Notes under the pieces: generated by a model | Seen by the model: only the letters and a program-made list of their open reading frames with translations | The model's database searches: none | Told to the model about the DNA's origin: nothing | Assembly (NCBI RefSeq): GCF_963855985.1 | Contig: NC_087110.1 | Span: 3,091,001 to 3,155,000 of the forward strand | Direction: 5' to 3' | Origin: Ostrinia nubilalis | Lineage: Eukaryota; Arthropoda; Insecta; Lepidoptera; Crambidae | Length of the DNA: 64,000 bases | Made by a program: the position numbers and the translations under genes | Part shown: piece after piece, positions 54,350 to 64,000 of the stretch | Numbering within the stretch: the first letter of the stretch is position 1 | How the letters are laid out: every line of letters begins with the position of its first letter

Positions 54350-54359
54350 ATCGTTTCAA

Positions 54360-54510
54360 CCAAAAAACGTCCACTGCTAGCTAGCTAGCTGTGGCGAAGT
54401 GCCTGCGCTGCCTGCATCTAAGTATCTCCTAAAACCTTCATCAAATTGTCGGTAGGTACACCAAGTGGGACCCCTGTAAACTACGTCTTCGCCCTTCGTC
54501 CGTCCGTGGT
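54360..54510 (-). repeat. LINE tail fragment
   Basis: Decayed: ACGTCCACTGCTAGC, CTGCGCTGCCTGCATCTAAG, AAACCTTCATCAAATTGTCG. Confidence 0.5.
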
Positions 54511-54536
54511 CGCTACGCAAGAATTTATTCATAACT

Positions 54537-54750
54537 AGCGGCCGCCTGCGACTTCGTACGCGTGGATCCCGTTTTACCCCCTTAGGAATTGAATTTTGCA
54601 AAATCCCGTCTTAATGAGCACTTACGTTCTAAAAGGAATCCCCATGCAAAATTTGAGACTCCTAGCACTTGTAGTTTCTGAGATTTCGTGATGAGTAAGT
54701 CAGTCAGTCAGTCAGTCAGTGACCTTACGCTTTTATTTATATAGATTAGG
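54537..54750 (+). repeat. RTE-like retroposon tail
   Basis: The best copy: CTAGCGGCCGCCTGCGACTT, GTGGATCCCGTTTTACCCCC, AGCACTTGTAGTTTCTGAG, (TCAG)n, then TTTATATAGATTAG. Confidence 0.7.
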
Positions 54751-55196
54751 TATATTTAGATCAGCTTTGTGGGTAACAATAATTTTAACCGACATGACAC
54801 TTGGGTTACGAGAAAAGATGATAATATTTTTTAAAGTTAATGGTAGGCGTTTCCCATTCCATTCCATTTTCCTATTCCTTGTCACATTCCTATCTCAAGC
54901 TCGCACACAGTTTTGCTCTGAAATCTGTATACCAAACGGCTCCATAGTCCTAATTTACATAGGTACCTGCACTGTGAAATGCTGGAATATTTTCATGGCT
55001 TTAAAATATGAGTCCAGGTAAAATGCGCCGCGAATTTGTTGTCAGTCAGCAGATAAGCGAGACTCTTCCTGAATGCGGTTGGGAGACAGAGTAGGTTGTG
55101 GCAGAGAATACGGAGTTTTAAATTAGTTCACTTAAAAATTTCTGACGTGAGAGATTTCCAAAGTATTTTGGTGAAACCCACATCGAATGCAGAAAA

Positions 55197-55345
55197 TCTT
55201 AATCATCGTCATCATTTTCAGCCATAAGACGTCCACTGCTGAACATAGACCTCACTTAATGATTACCAGATTGGCCAGTTGGTAGCTATTCAGCGCCTTT
55301 CTGCTAGCTTTATAAAATCAACTGTCCACTTTGTGGTTGACGTCC
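55197..55345 (-). repeat. LINE tail fragment
   Basis: TCATCGTCATCATTTTCAGC, ACGTCCACTGCTGAACATAG, GGCCAGTTGGTAGC. Confidence 0.65.
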
Positions 55346-56528
55346 CACAATATGCTTGCCAGTATGTGGCAAGTGGCTCCCATTCCAGAACCTTATTGCT
55401 CCATCGGCTGTCAGTTCTGAGTTTTATGTGCCCTACCCATGGCGGCTCACTTCAGCTTGCTCTTGCTAGAGCTACGTTAGCGACCTTTCACTTACCGCTC
55501 TATGCTCTAGCCTTTGAGCTACGGAGACATTGCTGTTCATTTCCATCGAAGACAATCGATTTTTAAAATTCTTAAAATAATATTTTAAACGCTAAACTTG
55601 ACTTTGAGGCAATAATAACCAATCAGTGTCGGCGTTTAAAACATAAGTGGAGATGCACCACTTAAAAACTAAAATGTTTATAAAATTAAACATTTGTTTT
55701 ATTAATTTTTACTACCCAAATCTCTATGTTCCCTCACTACTCTACGCCCTCTCGTGTGTCTGTACCAAATGGAAGATGTGTGGGAGCGTTTACTACGAAC
55801 AGTTTGCGTTACACGATATTACTTGTGCTCTTTATTTATATTACTTTTTACTCGGCAAACATTATTTTATTTGAGTAGCCTTTTTATGAGATGTGCTAAA
55901 CAGGATAAAAATAAAATTAAATAGTTCGTGAGACGTAAGCGGAGCTTTGCATTTGTGCGAGTGAACTGATCACCAAATGTAGAGCAATATAAAAAAAAAA
56001 CTTTTAAAAAATCAGACCCCAGAACTCTGTTATGTAGTATAAGCTAATTTTTGTTACCCAAGAAAACTAAATACCACATTTTGGTTATGTGTAACTTTTC
56101 AGCGTTTATTGGAACTATTGTTAGTGTCAAGGAACTGTCAACCTTAAGGATCACACTGGATGCGTTCTGTGGTCACGTCAAAATCCTTTATTGATCAAGG
56201 TTTAACAAGATCCCCGAATAAATGAAAAAAATACTTTTATTCTTTCATATTTTATTTTTTATCCACACGTATTTGTTATTTTGAACTATGGTAGAGGCAC
56301 AAACAAAAACAAAATGAATCATTTTAGAAATCGAACCTGTATCAAAACGTAAAATAGACTGCGGATAATCTTGTTTAATTCTTAGATTTCAGTTGTTACT
56401 GATTACTCACACCTTAATTTATTAAGTAACAGTGTTATCAATTTATCAACTGATAACCTGATAAGAAAAGGGCATTGCTACCCGACACAGATATTATTAG
56501 TTATTTAATTAGTGTGTACGTGTTTAAA
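55346..56528. other. No gene; upstream flank of the hydrolase gene
   Basis: AT-rich. The promoter of the gene starting at 56529 should lie in the last few hundred bases, but I see no convincing TATA box or initiator. Confidence 0.3.
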
Positions 56529-59500
56529 ATGGCTAAAAAAGAAAAGACGAAAGAAACAAAAGAAGTTTCTAAGAAGGATAAAAGTGTGGATAAGAAAAAA
56601 AAGAGTGATAGAAAAAATGTGGAAAGAAAAAAGTGTAGCAGCTTAGACGTAAGTTGTTTAATAAGATACATCCTAGTACTTTTTTTTCCTTTTTCATAGA
56701 AGAAGTTAAAAAAATATTCATTTCAGCTCATAAAGTTTTTACACACAAAATCAAGTGCTAATGATTTACATTTAAATCTGAAACAGTTGAATTTATACAA
56801 CTTCAATCAGACTGTTCCTTCGCGTAATATTGTACGGTTTTTTGGATCAAATTGTAGGTAGATTTTTTGTTAATATTTCTTTCGGTACATAATGTATGCA
56901 GAATGCAACATTTTGTACAAAGTTTGATAATATCTTTAATTTATTTAAAAAAATCTTATAGGTCACACTATCCTGTGTAAATAATAAAAGGAAAAACGGT
57001 GGTCTTTAATTAGTTTAATATAATTATGAAGTTAATAAAAATAACTCCAATCAACACTGACGTGTCCCAAATCCGTTGCGAATTCCCTAAAATGTTTCTG
57101 ACACTGACACCCCGATAATTATGTTTACCGATAACATAAGAGATGTTTTTTATATTAATAAAAATCCATTAAAAATTGTCAATAATTTAATTTTTATCAT
57201 CAATGAACGTAGTACTAGGTGATTAAATATAACTGGATATATGGTAGCTTTACACGAGAAAATAGTTATAGTGTAGTATAGCGTAAGAGTGACAAAAATG
57301 TCATAAAAGTATAGTCGTGTCGCCAAAAAAAGATTTTTAATAGCGCAGGAAAGTTTATAAAATGAAGAGCCGATCATTTTTCTTATACTTACTCATACTG
57401 ATACAGAAATACATAATTTTTAATCAAATCAAATCAAATCAAATCAAATTTCTTTATTTGCGTAATTCCAGGTACATAAGTGGTCTTACATAGATTTGGT
57501 AGGTTTCACTGAAATTTGCTCAAACTAGGAAGCGTGCAAATATTAAAAAGAGTAGTAGACTTTATATCGAAAATAATACTAACATGTCATATTACATTAA
57601 TTGATTAAAAACAGAAAACTAATAAATTATCATTAATTAAATTATAAACTAATACAGAATGTCATATTGAATAATTATTGTCATATCATATTGAAAATGT
57701 CATCTCAGGATAATAATGTACTTATTGTATGTCACTTAACATTAAATTACAATTAAAATATTCATTTAATGAGTAGAACGACCTCTCCACAAGCCATGCA
57801 TGCAGTTTGGTTTGAAACTGAGATCCGCTAAGCCCTCTTAATTCCGCGGGCAATGAGTTAAAAACTTTAATGGCCATATAATAACAATTTTTCTGGACCA
57901 TTGTCAACCTGCAAAGGGGAATCTGAAGTAGGTTTATAGGACGTTCCCTCAATTGTTTTACAGTGACCACCTGTTTTGCTGAAAAAAGACCTAAGTTATT
58001 TTTAACAAATATACAAATCTGTTTGATGTATAGGCAGGTAAGAGTCAATAGTGACATTTTTTTGAACAGTGGTCGGCAAGAATCTCTAAATTTAGCACCA
58101 CAGACAGCCCTTATACATTTTTTTTGGACTCTGAATACCATGACAATATCAGTGCAGTTTCCCCATATGATAAGACCATACTGCAGTACTGAGACGACAT
58201 AGGCATGATATGTTTGTAAGGCTACCTCCACCGAGACTGTCTCTCTAAGTTTACGGAGTACGAACACAAACCAACTTAACTTTTCACATACACTATCAAC
58301 ATGAAACTTCCAGCAACAGTTTTCGTCAATTGTAATACCAAGAAATTTGATCACCGGGACTTGCTGAATCAGTTGTCCAGCATGGGTAATGTCAATATTA
58401 GTACTTCTTGAATTATAAGTTTTAAATTGCATCATTTTAGTTTTTTCTATATTAACCCTTAAATTATTTACCTTTAGCCAGTTCATTGCCTTGTTTATTG
58501 TAACCTGCGCCTCTTTCTTCAGTACTTCCGTATCTTTGGCGCTAATAATAAAAGTTGTGTCGTCAGCAAACAATATAGTCCTGTGATTAGTAATGGAAGG
58601 CAAGTCATTTATATAGAGTACAAATAAGGTTGGTCCTAAAATGCTTCCTTGCGGAACTCCAAATTTATTAAGTTTGTATTCTGATCTATAGTTTACCTGT
58701 CTCACCTTTCCATTACTGTTTTCCGTTTTACTAATTTCTACGCATTGTTTTCTGTTTTCTAGATAACTAACAAACCAATCCCTTACAGTACCTCTAACAC
58801 CGTACTTTTCCAACTTTGATATGAGCCTCCCATGATTAACAAAATCGAATGCTTTGCTCATATCAAGATATAAAGCTATCACAGGCATTTTTTTATCAAG
58901 ACTCTGTGTTACAGAATGAACTAAAGAAAAATTGGCCAAAGTAGTGTTATAATTTTTACGGAAACCGTTTTGTTCACTTTTCACGATACCATATTTATCG
59001 ATAAAATCAGTAAGTCTAATATGAACTACTTTTTCGAAAATTTTTGATATAATTGGAATTAATGTTATCGGCCTAAAGTTATTGGGGTCTGTCTTATCAC
59101 CTTTTTTGAGTATAGGTTTAACAACTGAAAATTTTAGTGAAGTCGGAAATACGCCTTCACTGAACGATATGTTAATAATATAGCTCAGAATCGGAGCAAT
59201 ATGAAACGCAACTTGTTTCAAAATCATTGTAGAAATATCATCATATCCAACAGAATTGCTGTTTTTCTGAATTAATGCTTTTCTATGCCATTAAGATATT
59301 ATGTGACATGCGACGAGGGCAAGTGCTAGTCGAATCCTGACCTAATAGGTACATACTATAAACCTCAAACTATGAACAAAGGGTCTCAAACGCCACATTT
59401 ATTCCTATAAGAGTACTTAATTATAGAACAAGTGGAATTTCGGCTGTTTTCCTCTTATATTTTATCACCTGTTTTATTTATTCCCAGTGCGCACTCCAAA

Positions 59501-62500
59501 TATCTTCGATCTTGGCCCTAGTCACAGCAGCGCTACTGTACATAATGTACAAGAACATGACTGCAGTGCCTGAGCTACCACAGCTTGACTACAACGAGTG
59601 GTGGGGCCCCAACGAGTCACAGTCAGACTCCATCAGCACTGCTGTGAGACCGTACAGGATTGTATTCTCTGAAGCTGTGAGTATTTGTTTACAAACTTTC
59701 ACATTTCACATATAAACATATACTTAGAAAAGGATATGATGACAATGATGTCGTGCCCTGCGTACCCAAACAACTGCACGCAGGAAGATTTAATGAAGGC
59801 TCTGACAACGTCACTCTTGTGGCGGAGTTTTGGGCTGACACTGTGTAGATTTTTGTCGACACGACAAGAAGAAGAAGGATAGAATGACCTTGACCCCGAC
59901 TCGGCATGACCTCAAACAATACCGTGTACCATACGATCATACTACGTTTTTCTCTTCAGAATAAAGCTATTACCTATTGCATTTTATACGAGTAGCTAGA
60001 TGTCTGTAATACCTGTCTAACATTTTTTCGCCTGTTCCCAGCCTAACCGCTCATTAAGCGCTGCAGCCACAGCCGATCAGAATGAGGGTTAATTAACCTC
60101 GCTTTGTCAGCAATACGAGTAGATTTAGTATTTTGTCTGAAAATCTCTGATACAACTGGAATGTAGTATTGGACAAGCTTAATAAATTCCAAAGTGAAGT
60201 GGTATCAAACTTGATTAGCCAGGATAGATTATGTTGTGTGAATACATTTTAATATCATTATAGAATCATCATCATAAAGGTAGCAGGAAGGCGCTGGACG
60301 CAGGCCGACCAACCGGGCAACATGGAAAGCATTGGGGGAGGCCTATGTTCAGCCGTGGACGTCCTATGGCTGAGATTATGATGAGATGATGATCATTATA
60401 GAAAAAAATGACAGAAATTATTGCATACATCTGGCGCAGGACCAGTCGGTGTGTAAATCCTTGGAGAAGCCTTTGGCCAGCAGTGGCCGTTATTTGGCTA
60501 TACAGGAGTTGCAGTGGTGGGAAAGTGTGGTGGGATAAGTCACGTTTACACGAGATAGGAAATTTCATAGAAAGATATATCTATAAAATAGCTCAATTAT
60601 TAACTACTATTGCAGATGATAGTAGACCTCCAATACAGGATGGAAGAGTACCGGAAGTTCGTCAAGCCAAAAACCTTCACCGACGCTGGCTGGACCTATG
60701 GAGTCAACTCTGAAGCCTTCGCAGCCTTCTTCGCCGATTGGGTCTTCAGATATAAGTTCATTGAGAGAGAGAGGTTCTTGAACAAGTTCGACCATTTCAA
60801 GACGAATATCCAAGGCCTGGATATACACTTCGTGCATGTGAAGCCGAAAGTAGAAAAGAATGTGAAGGTATGGTATGAAATTCTTATTTGAATAGACTTA
60901 AAAGTAGTGTACAGGCAAGCTATCATAAGTCAGTGGTATTTTGTAACAATTATGTTATGACCTGATGTAATTTATGTGGTTGTGTAGATTTCTGAAGACA
61001 GTTTTTGAAGGCTTAAAATATGGACAGCCAACTTGAATTGCCCTTTCAATCTAGTAGGTATGTATTAACAAACATGACTCTTGCTGACATTGTTATACCT
61101 ATTCAAATTCTAATTCTTTGTTAGCATGTAGACCATTTTCAGGGCACTTACACACTTACCAATATTATAGCTTGTCCTATCACTATTCCAAGAATGTATA
61201 TTACTGTTTAAATTGTTATCTTCAAGGTCTTACCTCTACTACTTCTTCATGGATGGCCTGGATCAGTGCGTGAGTTCTACGACGCGTTTCCACTTCTGAC
61301 GACCGTCAGACCCGGGTGTGATTTTGTGTTCGAAGTCATCGCTCCAAGTCTTCCAGGATTTGGCTTCTCAGATGTAAGTCACCAAAGTATGATTAAGTTT
61401 GTTTTGGAGTGTAGTTCTAACAGAGTAATAGAAATACTAGTCGTAAAAAATTACTAAGAAACAAATAATTATGCGAACACTTCCCAATGGGATTGGACAG
61501 CGTGAGGAGTATAATTCAAATCCTCTATTTGCTTCTGGTAAATTACAGAGGATTTTCCTTCAGCAGTAGAGACTTATGAGTTTATGATGATGATTATTTA
61601 CACCCAAATGTAAAGCAATGGAGGTCCAGTTCTTTTATTTTCTCAATTCTCAACTATTTCTTCCAGGCAACTACTCGCCAAGGCTTATCAGCTACGAAGA
61701 TTGCTGTCATCTTGAGAAATCTGATGAAGCGCCTTGGCCATGACCAGTTCTACGTCCAAGGGGGTGATTTTGGTCATATCATCGGATCTTCTATGGCCAC
61801 TTTATTCCCCAAAGAAGTTATTGGTTTCCACACTAACCTGCCTTATGTCAAGTCTAGCTTGTCCGTTCTAGTTTGGATCCTTGGTGGACTTTGGCCATCT
61901 TTGGTAGAAAAAGAATTTACAGATAGACTCTACCCGGTAAAGGATAAGGTAGAGTTCTTTTTGGAGGAGTCTGGGTATTTCCACATGCATTCTACTAAGC
62001 CTGATACTCTTGGTAAGTGTGTTTTAAGGTATATTCTTTATAAGTGTAGTATTCATTTCAGTATGTGTATCAAGCGTTTGAAACTTTGGAAATATCTACA
62101 TTCTTCTCCCTTTGTTTTATTTCTTGTAAAAATTGAACCTCAACCCAAATCTAAACCCTTCTTATGTGACTTGGCTTTATCTGTCCTTGTTTTCATCCCA
62201 TAAGATTTTTCTTTGCTGTCAAAGATAGATAATCTCCTGCATCTCTTATAGGTTTATATGAACCTGAATTATCCAAATTGTTTAGTAGTCTATCATAACA
62301 AAAATAAAGAAACATAATTATTATAGTCGAATGGAAAACCTCCTCTTTTTTAAAGTCGTTAAAAATACTGCCGTTTTTCTTGCAGGTATCGCTCTCCACG
62401 AGTCCCCAGCCGGACTTGCCGCGTACATTCTAGAAAAGTTCGTCTTAGCTACAACCAAAGAGGGGAAGTACAAACAAGATGGTGGCATTGTAGACGTGTT

Positions 62501-63324
62501 CTCAAATGAGGATTTGCTTGACAATATCATGATGTACTGGGTGCCAGGAACGATTACAACGTCCATGAGACTTTATAAGGAAATGGCAGTGAATTCGAAA
62601 TTAGAAGCGGCTATTAATTTGTAAGTATTCATTAGAGTTGGCACACTAAATCGCTTTTTAAAAGCCTAATTGTAAACAAACATTTAACGACATATTTAAA
62701 TTACAAAATTAGATAAATTACAAAGATAGCTGTCATATTGTGGTAGTTGATGTGCAGCGTCAAATTAAATGAAAACCTTTTTTCAATATTGACCAAAATT
62801 AGCACTTATTAACGACAGAAATACATTACAAGTCAGCCCTAAAACAGCATAAAATACTTAAGGTAGAACAAACAAAAAAGTGCAAAAATTACAAGAAAAA
62901 GCAGAAAGAGTCTCCTCAACAGAAAGAGATCTTTTCTAAAGTCTGGTCGCCGAGGAGACTTGAGGTCATTGGACAAAATTCTACGTGCTCGGCGACCAGA
63001 CTATAGACCTTTACTCAAGTTACCTAGAGTAGAGTTTCTAGGTTTACTTAAGTGCCCAGTGAGAGCGCTAGGTACTGAACTTCATCACTTTATACCTAAT
63101 TTTGTTTCAGAATACCAACAGACGTACCAACATGGTCCCTTAGATTGAAGCATGAGATATTCTTCGCCCCAGAATTCATACTCAGATGGAAATACCCGAA
63201 CCTATTAGGAACCACCACTCTTGAAGAAGGTGGTCACTTTGCTGCATTCGAGAAACCTGCCATCTTCTCCGATGACATATTCAAAGCTGTAAAGCAGTTC
63301 CAGCAGTTTCATAAGACGAGATAA
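56529..63324 (+). CDS. Jheh: Juvenile hormone epoxide hydrolase-like protein
   Basis: Seven exons: 56529-56648, 59488-59676, 60616-60867, 61227-61373, 61667-62012, 62386-62620, 63111-63324. All introns are GT-AG and phases match, giving 500 residues. Exon 1 is a 40-residue lysine-rich start. Exon 2 codes a membrane anchor (about 41-62) and the WWGP motif. The alpha/beta-hydrolase core has the oxyanion motif HGWP (195-198), nucleophile Asp 270 in GGDFG, acid Glu 451 in APEF, and base His 472 in GGHFAAFE. LHESPAGLAAYILEKF is the conserved family block. The family opens the epoxide of juvenile hormone to a diol in microsomal membranes, helping to clear the hormone. Microsomal xenobiotic epoxide hydrolysis is an alternative. 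Unusual points are the lysine-rich extension and Phe where most relatives have Trp after the nucleophile. Exon 1 is the least certain exon. Confidence 0.88.
57421..59295 (-). mobile_element. 5'-truncated LINE in intron 1
   Basis: A non-LTR retrotransposon inserted antisense to the hydrolase gene. Its 3' end is a run of five-base units (TTTGA)n at 57421-57450, typical of LINEs with microsatellite tails. The left part of ORF2 and all of ORF1 are missing, and homology seems to stop near 59290. It makes up about two thirds of the 2.8 kb intron. Confidence 0.82.
57722..59227 (-). CDS. LINE reverse transcriptase (5'-truncated ORF2)
   Basis: 501 residues without an internal stop. The frame stays open upstream of the ATG for about 20 codons (including VGYDDIST), so the true protein was longer. 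Reverse transcriptase blocks are in order: FRPITLIPIISKIFE (51-65), LDMSKAFDFVNH (121-132), GVPQGSILGP (190-199), the catalytic FADDT (220-224), then KFLGITID. The C-terminal part carries the FNSLP and LLTL-type segments of the Jockey/CR1 group. The endonuclease domain is absent. It would copy LINE RNA at target DNA, but as a truncated copy it lacks a promoter and endonuclease and is presumably inactive, though recent given the open frame. Confidence 0.85.
   Translation of the reverse strand: MILKQVAFHIAPILSYIINISFSEGVFPTSLKFSVVKPILKKGDKTDPNNFRPITLIPIISKIFEKVVHIRLTDFIDKYGIVKSEQNGFRKNYNTTLANFSLVHSVTQSLDKKMPVIALYLDMSKAFDFVNHGRLISKLEKYGVRGTVRDWFVSYLENRKQCVEISKTENSNGKVRQVNYRSEYKLNKFGVPQGSILGPTLFVLYINDLPSITNHRTILFADDTTFIISAKDTEVLKKEAQVTINKAMNWLKVNNLRVNIEKTKMMQFKTYNSRSTNIDITHAGQLIQQVPVIKFLGITIDENCCWKFHVDSVCEKLSWFVFVLRKLRETVSVEVALQTYHAYVVSVLQYGLIIWGNCTDIVMVFRVQKKCIRAVCGAKFRDSCRPLFKKMSLLTLTCLYIKQICIFVKNNLGLFSAKQVVTVKQLRERPINLLQIPLCRLTMVQKNCYYMAIKVFNSLPAELRGLSGSQFQTKLHAWLVERSFYSLNEYFNCNLMLSDIQ
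60268..60392 (+). repeat. LINE tail in intron 2 of the hydrolase gene
   Basis: ATAAAGGTAGCAGGAAGGCG, GGCCTATGTTCAGCCGTGG, (GATGA)n end. A second, more decayed piece follows at about 60430-60545 together with part of repeat I. Confidence 0.7.
62945..63003. mobile_element. MITE family O, deleted copy in intron 6
   Basis: Ends GGTCGCCGAG and CTCGGCGACC are inverted. The inside keeps only GGTCATTGGACAAAATTCTA, which matches 37235-37254. A minimal derivative of the 218 bp element at 37051. Confidence 0.6.
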
Positions 63325-63392
63325 ATGAGATTTTGATGTGAATGTGTATAGATTTTAAGGATATAAAAGATGCCTTGATTGTATGTTTTTTA

Positions 63393-63398
63393 ATTAAA
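63393..63398 (+). terminator. Polyadenylation signal of the hydrolase gene
   Basis: ATTAAA, 69 bases after the stop codon. It is the first usable signal downstream. Confidence 0.5.
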
Positions 63399-64000
63399 AC
63401 TTTTGCTATCTCCTTGTACGGTGTTTTACTGCAATGAAAAAGGTAATATTTTAATTTTAAACGAATCTAGGGCTTGCTACACAAAGATGGAACAGTAAAA
63501 TGATTTCCACATTACATAGTAGGTATACTCTTGCAAGTTCTATGAAAGTACCTATATTGTACAGTCGACAGCACATTACTACTTACTTCTATTGCACAAT
63601 AGGAAGCTATTACAGATTATTAACTTTATATGCTATCTGTACAGTCAACGTCAAATATATAGTTCGTGACACCCAAAGTGGTCAAAAAGTTGACCATACA
63701 ACTTTATTCCATGACGTTTTGCAAACTTCTTGACTACTTTCGTAGTTACAAAACTGCACCATTTATTTAACCAACACTAAACTGCCACATTATAACTCCA
63801 CGTTACTGCCAGCAATTAAAAATAAATATCCTGCAAATGTCGCATTATTTTTCGTATAAAATGACACATGTCAACTCAGTTGACGTTTCAGGTGGGCCCC
63901 CAACCCCCTACTTATCTCCGAGCGACAGACAGATTGTGTGTGGTACGGGTGCTTTTAGCACTGGCGATTGTTAGCAGACTTCAGAAAAAAAGATTCTCAA
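63399..64000. other. No supported gene
   Basis: Contains a repeat fragment near 63640-63700 (ACAGTCAACGTCAAATATAT) related in motif to 50600-50690. The last 110 bases are less AT-rich (GGTGGGCCCCCAACCCCC) and could be the promoter side of a following gene, but nothing confirms it. Confidence 0.3.

Noticed and set aside
55279..55566. 95-codon frame downstream of a LINE tail
   Set aside because: Begins within the LINE tail and has no gene signals. A chance frame.

Overview
This is nuclear DNA of an insect, almost certainly a moth or butterfly. The grounds are a juvenile-hormone-epoxide-hydrolase-type gene at the right end, an AT-rich background, and a dense mixture of repeats that I recognise as typical of lepidopteran genomes: LINE 3' tails ending in (ATG)n, tRNA-headed SINEs, short TTA-target MITEs, and RTE-like tails with (TCAG)n runs. 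Repeat families are named A to R here only as local labels.

Positions 1-39262 hold no gene I can name. They are layered non-autonomous transposons: a 1.0 kb fold-back element with TA target sites, a 320 bp palindrome, many MITEs, three copies of one SINE, a tRNA-like pseudogene, a hAT-type MITE with an 8 bp target duplication, and a piggyBac-like derivative in a TTAA site that keeps short coding remnants of both transposase ends. Several are nested. Two different MITEs sit in the same TTA of two separate copies of a third MITE. A CpG-rich minus-strand stretch near 9.5-9.76 kb ends in a strong splice donor and may be a first exon.

Positions 39263-50592 are one complete Ty3/gypsy retrovirus-like element (errantivirus type). 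It has 197 bp LTRs that read as identical, a GAAC target duplication, gag with a zinc knuckle, a pol reading frame reached by a -1 shift at an A AAA AAC site, and an env with a furin site, fusion peptide and C-terminal membrane anchor. The env exon has no ATG. Its start and hydrophobic leader appear to come from a tiny exon in the 5' leader, with matching splice sites and phase. Between pol and env lies an intact Ginger-type DNA transposon (45773-48375, TGTTA termini, TATA target duplication) coding a 581-residue DDE transposase with a CXC cysteine-rich tail. Both the host element and the nested element look young.

Positions 50593-56528 are again repeats only. Positions 56529-63324 are a seven-exon epoxide hydrolase gene on the plus strand. 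It has a complete alpha/beta-hydrolase core, an unusual lysine-rich first exon, and a 5'-truncated LINE with an open reverse transcriptase frame inside intron 1. The final 0.6 kb has no gene I can support.
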